The notes beneath the pieces are model-generated. The model worked only from the letters and a program-made list of their open reading frames with translations, ran no database searches and had not been told where the DNA came from. A DNA stretch of 64,000 nt from Halomonas sp. UBA3074 (lineage in GTDB: Bacteria; Pseudomonadota; Gammaproteobacteria; Pseudomonadales; Halomonadaceae): assembly GCF_002366715.1 (NCBI RefSeq), contig NZ_DFBS01000014.1, forward strand, positions 85,267 through 149,266. Direction: 5' to 3'. Shown piece by piece: positions 61,644 through 64,000 of the stretch (position 1 is its first letter; the number at the start of each line of letters is the position of its first letter). Both the position numbers and the translations under genes were made by a program.

Positions 61644-63449
61644 ATGCCCAGCTACCAGGCCCCTATTCGTGATATGCGTTTCGTTATGGACGAAATGCTT
61701 GATTATCCCGATCATTATGCCCGCCTGCCTAATGGTGACGAGGCGTCGCCTGATGTCGTTAACGCTATCTTGGAGGAGGGCGCACGTTTCGCCCGAGATG
61801 TGCTGCTACCGATCAATCAAAGCGGTGATGAAGAGGGCTGCCTGTTAGAGGGGGGCGAAGTTAAAGCACCTACCGGTTTTAAAGAGGCTTATCGGCAGTA
61901 TGTAGAAGGCGGCTGGCCAAGCCTAGCGGCTGATCCAGCGCATGGTGGGCAGGGTTTGCCGCCTTCGCTTGCGATGCTGCTTTCGGAAATGATCTGCGCC
62001 ACTAACTTAGCCTGGGGCATGTATCCGGGGCTTTCTCACGGTGCTGCCGATGCGCTTCGCCATCATGGTACTGAGGAGCAGAAAGCCACCTATCTTACCA
62101 AGCTTGTTGAAGGTGTCTGGACCGGCACAATGTGTCTGACCGAGCCCCATTGTGGTACTGATCTTGGGCTGATCAAGACGCGCGCGGTACCTGCTGAGGG
62201 TGATGCGTATGCCATTACCGGTACTAAAATCTTTATCTCAGCCGGTGAGCACGATTTGGCTGAAAATATTGTTCATTTGGTCTTGGCGAAACTGCCCGGT
62301 GCGCCGGAGGGTTCTAAAGGTATTTCATTATTTGTAGTGCCTAAGTTCTTGCCCGATGCTCAGGGCGATGTGGGTGCGCGCAATGGCGTCACCTGTGGTT
62401 CGCTCGAACACAAAATGGGCATTCACGGTAACGCCACCTGCGTGATGAACTTTGACGGTGCTACGGGTTATCTGGTGGGCCCGCCAAATAAAGGCTTGGC
62501 GTGCATGTTTACCATGATGAACGCCGCACGGCTGGGGGTTGGGATCCAAGGCTTAGGCCTGATAGAAGCCGGCTTCCAGAATTCACTGAGCTATGCGCGT
62601 GATCGGCTGCAGATGCGCGGCTTATCAGGCAAGCAGGCTCCTGACAAGCCTGCCGATCCGATCATCGTCCATCCCGATGTTCGTCGTATGCTGCTGACCC
62701 AGAAAGCCTTCGCTGAAGGTGGTCGTATGCTGGTGCTGTACGCCGCGCAAATGCTCGATGTGGTTGAGCATGGTGAGCCTGGCGAAGAGCGAGATCATGC
62801 AGAAACACTACTTGGCTTGCTAACACCTATTGTAAAAGCCTTTCTGACGGAAGTTGGTTTTGAAAGCACCAATGAAGGTGTTCAAATTTACGGCGGCCAT
62901 GGCTTTATTAAAGAGTGGGGCATGGAGCAATTGGTGCGCGATGCGCGTATTACCCGCTTGTATGAAGGTACTACCGGTATCCAGGCGCTTGATCTGCTGG
63001 GCCGCAAGGTGCTCATGAGCCAGGGTGAATCGCTGAAGGTATTTACCAAAGAGATCCATAAATTCTGTAAAGCAGAAGCGGATAACCCCATGCTTAAAGA
63101 GTTTGTCGAACCGCTTTCCAAGCTAAATGCAGAGTGGGGCGAGCTGACCATGGGCGTGGGTATGAAGGCAATGCAAGACCGCGAGGAAGTAGGTGCGGCG
63201 AGTGTTGATTACCTTATGTATTCCGGTTACGTCACGCTGGCTTACCTGTTTGCTCGCGCAGCCAAACAGGCGTCTGTCTCCCTAGAAGGTGACGATAAAG
63301 CCTTTTATGCCGCCAAGTTGAATACGGCTCGCTTCTATTACCAACGACTATTGCCGCGCACTAAAGCGCATGCACAGATGATTCAGGCAGGGGCTTCAAG
63401 CCTTATGGCCATCTCCAGCGAAGACTTTGGCTTGGGATTTGAAATTTAA
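61644..63449 (+). CDS. FadE-like acyl-CoA dehydrogenase (C-terminal extended type)
   Basis: A 601-residue acyl-CoA dehydrogenase, flavin-dependent, performing the first oxidation of beta-oxidation. It begins MPSYQAPIRDMRFVMDEML, typical of the long ACAD branch that includes DmdC and several Pseudomonas enzymes. It carries TGTMCLTEPHCGTDLGLIKT, KIFISAGEHDL, EHKMGIHGNATCVMNFD, GVQIYGGHGFIKEWGMEQ and YEGTTGIQALDLLGRKVL, with a C-terminal domain after it. The ATG at 61644 follows AGGAGATAT. Substrate chain length is not readable. A PsrA-type palindrome upstream suggests fatty-acid control rather than sulfur metabolism. Confidence 0.93.
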   Translation: MPSYQAPIRDMRFVMDEMLDYPDHYARLPNGDEASPDVVNAILEEGARFARDVLLPINQSGDEEGCLLEGGEVKAPTGFKEAYRQYVEGGWPSLAADPAHGGQGLPPSLAMLLSEMICATNLAWGMYPGLSHGAADALRHHGTEEQKATYLTKLVEGVWTGTMCLTEPHCGTDLGLIKTRAVPAEGDAYAITGTKIFISAGEHDLAENIVHLVLAKLPGAPEGSKGISLFVVPKFLPDAQGDVGARNGVTCGSLEHKMGIHGNATCVMNFDGATGYLVGPPNKGLACMFTMMNAARLGVGIQGLGLIEAGFQNSLSYARDRLQMRGLSGKQAPDKPADPIIVHPDVRRMLLTQKAFAEGGRMLVLYAAQMLDVVEHGEPGEERDHAETLLGLLTPIVKAFLTEVGFESTNEGVQIYGGHGFIKEWGMEQLVRDARITRLYEGTTGIQALDLLGRKVLMSQGESLKVFTKEIHKFCKAEADNPMLKEFVEPLSKLNAEWGELTMGVGMKAMQDREEVGAASVDYLMYSGYVTLAYLFARAAKQASVSLEGDDKAFYAAKLNTARFYYQRLLPRTKAHAQMIQAGASSLMAISSEDFGLGFEI

Positions 63450-63506
63450 TTAACGGCTAGGATGTTAAAAGAGCACTCTCTGGTCAGGCGTTCTGATCGG
63501 TGGTTT

Positions 63507-63537
63507 GCGGCAGAGGGTAGCCCTCTGCCGCTTTTTT
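63507..63537 (+). terminator. Intrinsic terminator after acyl-CoA dehydrogenase
   Basis: A perfect 11-base stem GCGGCAGAGGG (63507-63517) and CCCTCTGCCGC (63521-63531), loop TAG, followed by six T. Confidence 0.95.
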
Positions 63538-63705
63538 ATGCCCTGTGTTCATTTCCACTTGCACTCCTGCTAGTGAAGTCGTAAAGTACGCATCCGCTGC
63601 CGGGGACGCCAAGCGTTACCAGCGGTGAATAAAGGTGAAAACCTTCGGTTTGTCAGGCAGTTAGCGGTTTTGGATGTGGTCAGGTTTGCATCGAAAACAA
63701 CGCCC

Positions 63706-63733
63706 TTGACAATCACCAGGAAATGCGTAGAAT
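63706..63733 (+). promoter_or_regulatory. rRNA operon promoter
   Basis: TTGACA (63706-63711), 16 bases, TAGAAT (63728-63733), then a GC-rich discriminator (ACGCC). Together with the boxA downstream this is the promoter of an rRNA operon whose 16S gene starts after the window. Confidence 0.85.
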
Positions 63734-63804
63734 ACGCCTTCCTCGCTAAGGCAAGCCAAGTCAACGGCCAGCCGGGTAGCTAAGTTAGTTACCGCAGCGA
63801 AACA

Positions 63805-63816
63805 GCTCTTTAACAA
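63805..63816 (+). promoter_or_regulatory. boxA antitermination element of the rRNA leader
   Basis: GCTCTTTAACAA matches the rRNA boxA consensus (TGCTCTTTAACA) bound by NusB-S10, which prevents early termination in rRNA operons. It lies about 70 bases downstream of the -10 box. Confidence 0.9.
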
Positions 63817-63839
63817 TTTGATCAGGTAATTCATGTGGG

Positions 63840-64000
63840 CGCTTGCTGATGTTGGTGACAAATCACCAAATATCAAGGCAAGCGAACATATCGATACTCT
63901 TCATGTCGTTGCTTTTAAGTAACGTTGTGAAATTGGTATCACAGTGAATTCGTTTGAACCTTGAGCCAAGTTTGATCCGCTTTTGTTGCTTTCGAGTGAC
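63840..64000 (+). other. rRNA operon leader with processing hairpin
   Basis: The leader transcript contains a hairpin: CGCTTGC near 63840 pairs with GCAAGCG near 63880, with an inner TTGGTGA/TCACCAA stem and TGAT/ATCA above it. The rest to 64000 is leader without a gene. The 16S rRNA start is not reached. Confidence 0.75.

Noticed and set aside
61644..63449. Assigning the acyl-CoA dehydrogenase to DMSP breakdown (DmdC)
   Set aside because: The long-ACAD branch includes DmdC, but no dmdA, dmdB or dmdD genes are near and a fatty-acid operator lies upstream.
1..64000. CRISPR arrays, insertion sequences, prophage or integrative elements
   Set aside because: Reading both strands I found no regularly spaced repeats, transposase or integrase motifs, or phage genes.

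Overview
The window reads as chromosomal DNA from a Halomonas-like gammaproteobacterium (Halomonadaceae; inferred, no search was run). The reasons are the moderate GC content, the gammaproteobacterial order uvrY/gacA-uvrC-pgsA-tRNA(Gly)-tRNA(Cys)-tRNA(Leu), the orders dnaX-ybaB-recR, rnd-ycgL-ycgN and ihfB-lapA-lapB, a prpF-prpD methylcitrate pair, and PsrA-like fatty-acid operators. I see no insertion sequence, prophage or CRISPR array. Coding density is high and the window is mostly core genome.

Layout. 1-2.5 kb: end of a propionate/methylcitrate operon (prpF, prpD). 2.6-8.3 kb: comEA-like gene, pyrF, lapB-lapA-ihfB (minus), sdhE-ygfX, nadB. 8.7-12.3 kb (minus): tRNA-Leu, tRNA-Cys, a decayed tRNA-Gly copy, tRNA-Gly, pgsA, uvrC, gacA/uvrY. 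12.5-19.8 kb: tRNA-Ala, argF, grxD, dnaX-ybaB-recR, rnd-ycgL-acpH-like-ycgN. 20-31 kb: a signalling island. A membrane PAS-LOV-GGDEF-EAL protein (minus) faces an operon (plus) made of a CheB-CheR-PAS-GGDEF-EAL giant, a kinase-less bacteriophytochrome (PAS-GAF-PHY) and a heme oxygenase. 31-46 kb: ptrB, a small membrane protein, a YafJ-type amidotransferase, fadD, hrpA, a FabH-like synthase, mlaA with a PP2C phosphatase/STAS pair, and two transporters. 46.3-50.8 kb: pstS-pstC-pstA-pstB with two Pho boxes. 50.9-56.8 kb: arsenate resistance (GAPDH-arsJ, arsC), followed closely by a chemoreceptor and a YbiR-type permease. 56.8-63.5 kb: a fatty-acid oxidation cluster (thiolase, TetR regulator, acyl-CoA synthetase, SDR dehydrogenase, acyl-CoA dehydrogenase). 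63.7-64 kb: promoter, boxA and leader of an rRNA operon whose 16S gene lies beyond the window.

How the genes work together. The most interesting unit is the 20-31 kb island. It carries a predicted blue-light sensor (LOV signature NCRFLQ) and a predicted red/far-red sensor (phytochrome core with its own chromophore-making heme oxygenase). Each lies beside a protein with intact GGDEF and EAL motifs, so light is predicted to feed into cyclic-di-GMP turnover. The phytochrome has no output domain of its own, and its co-transcribed partner is a fusion of chemotaxis-type methylesterase and methyltransferase domains with c-di-GMP enzymes. The second notable unit is the arsenic cluster, where GAPDH-arsJ and arsC have separate promoters carrying the same palindrome (ATATG-N6-CATAT) at the same place in the promoter spacer, although no arsR lies in the window. 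It sits directly after the high-affinity phosphate importer, the likely entry route for arsenate. Fatty-acid genes at two distant places (fadD and the acyl-CoA dehydrogenase) share PsrA-type palindromes.
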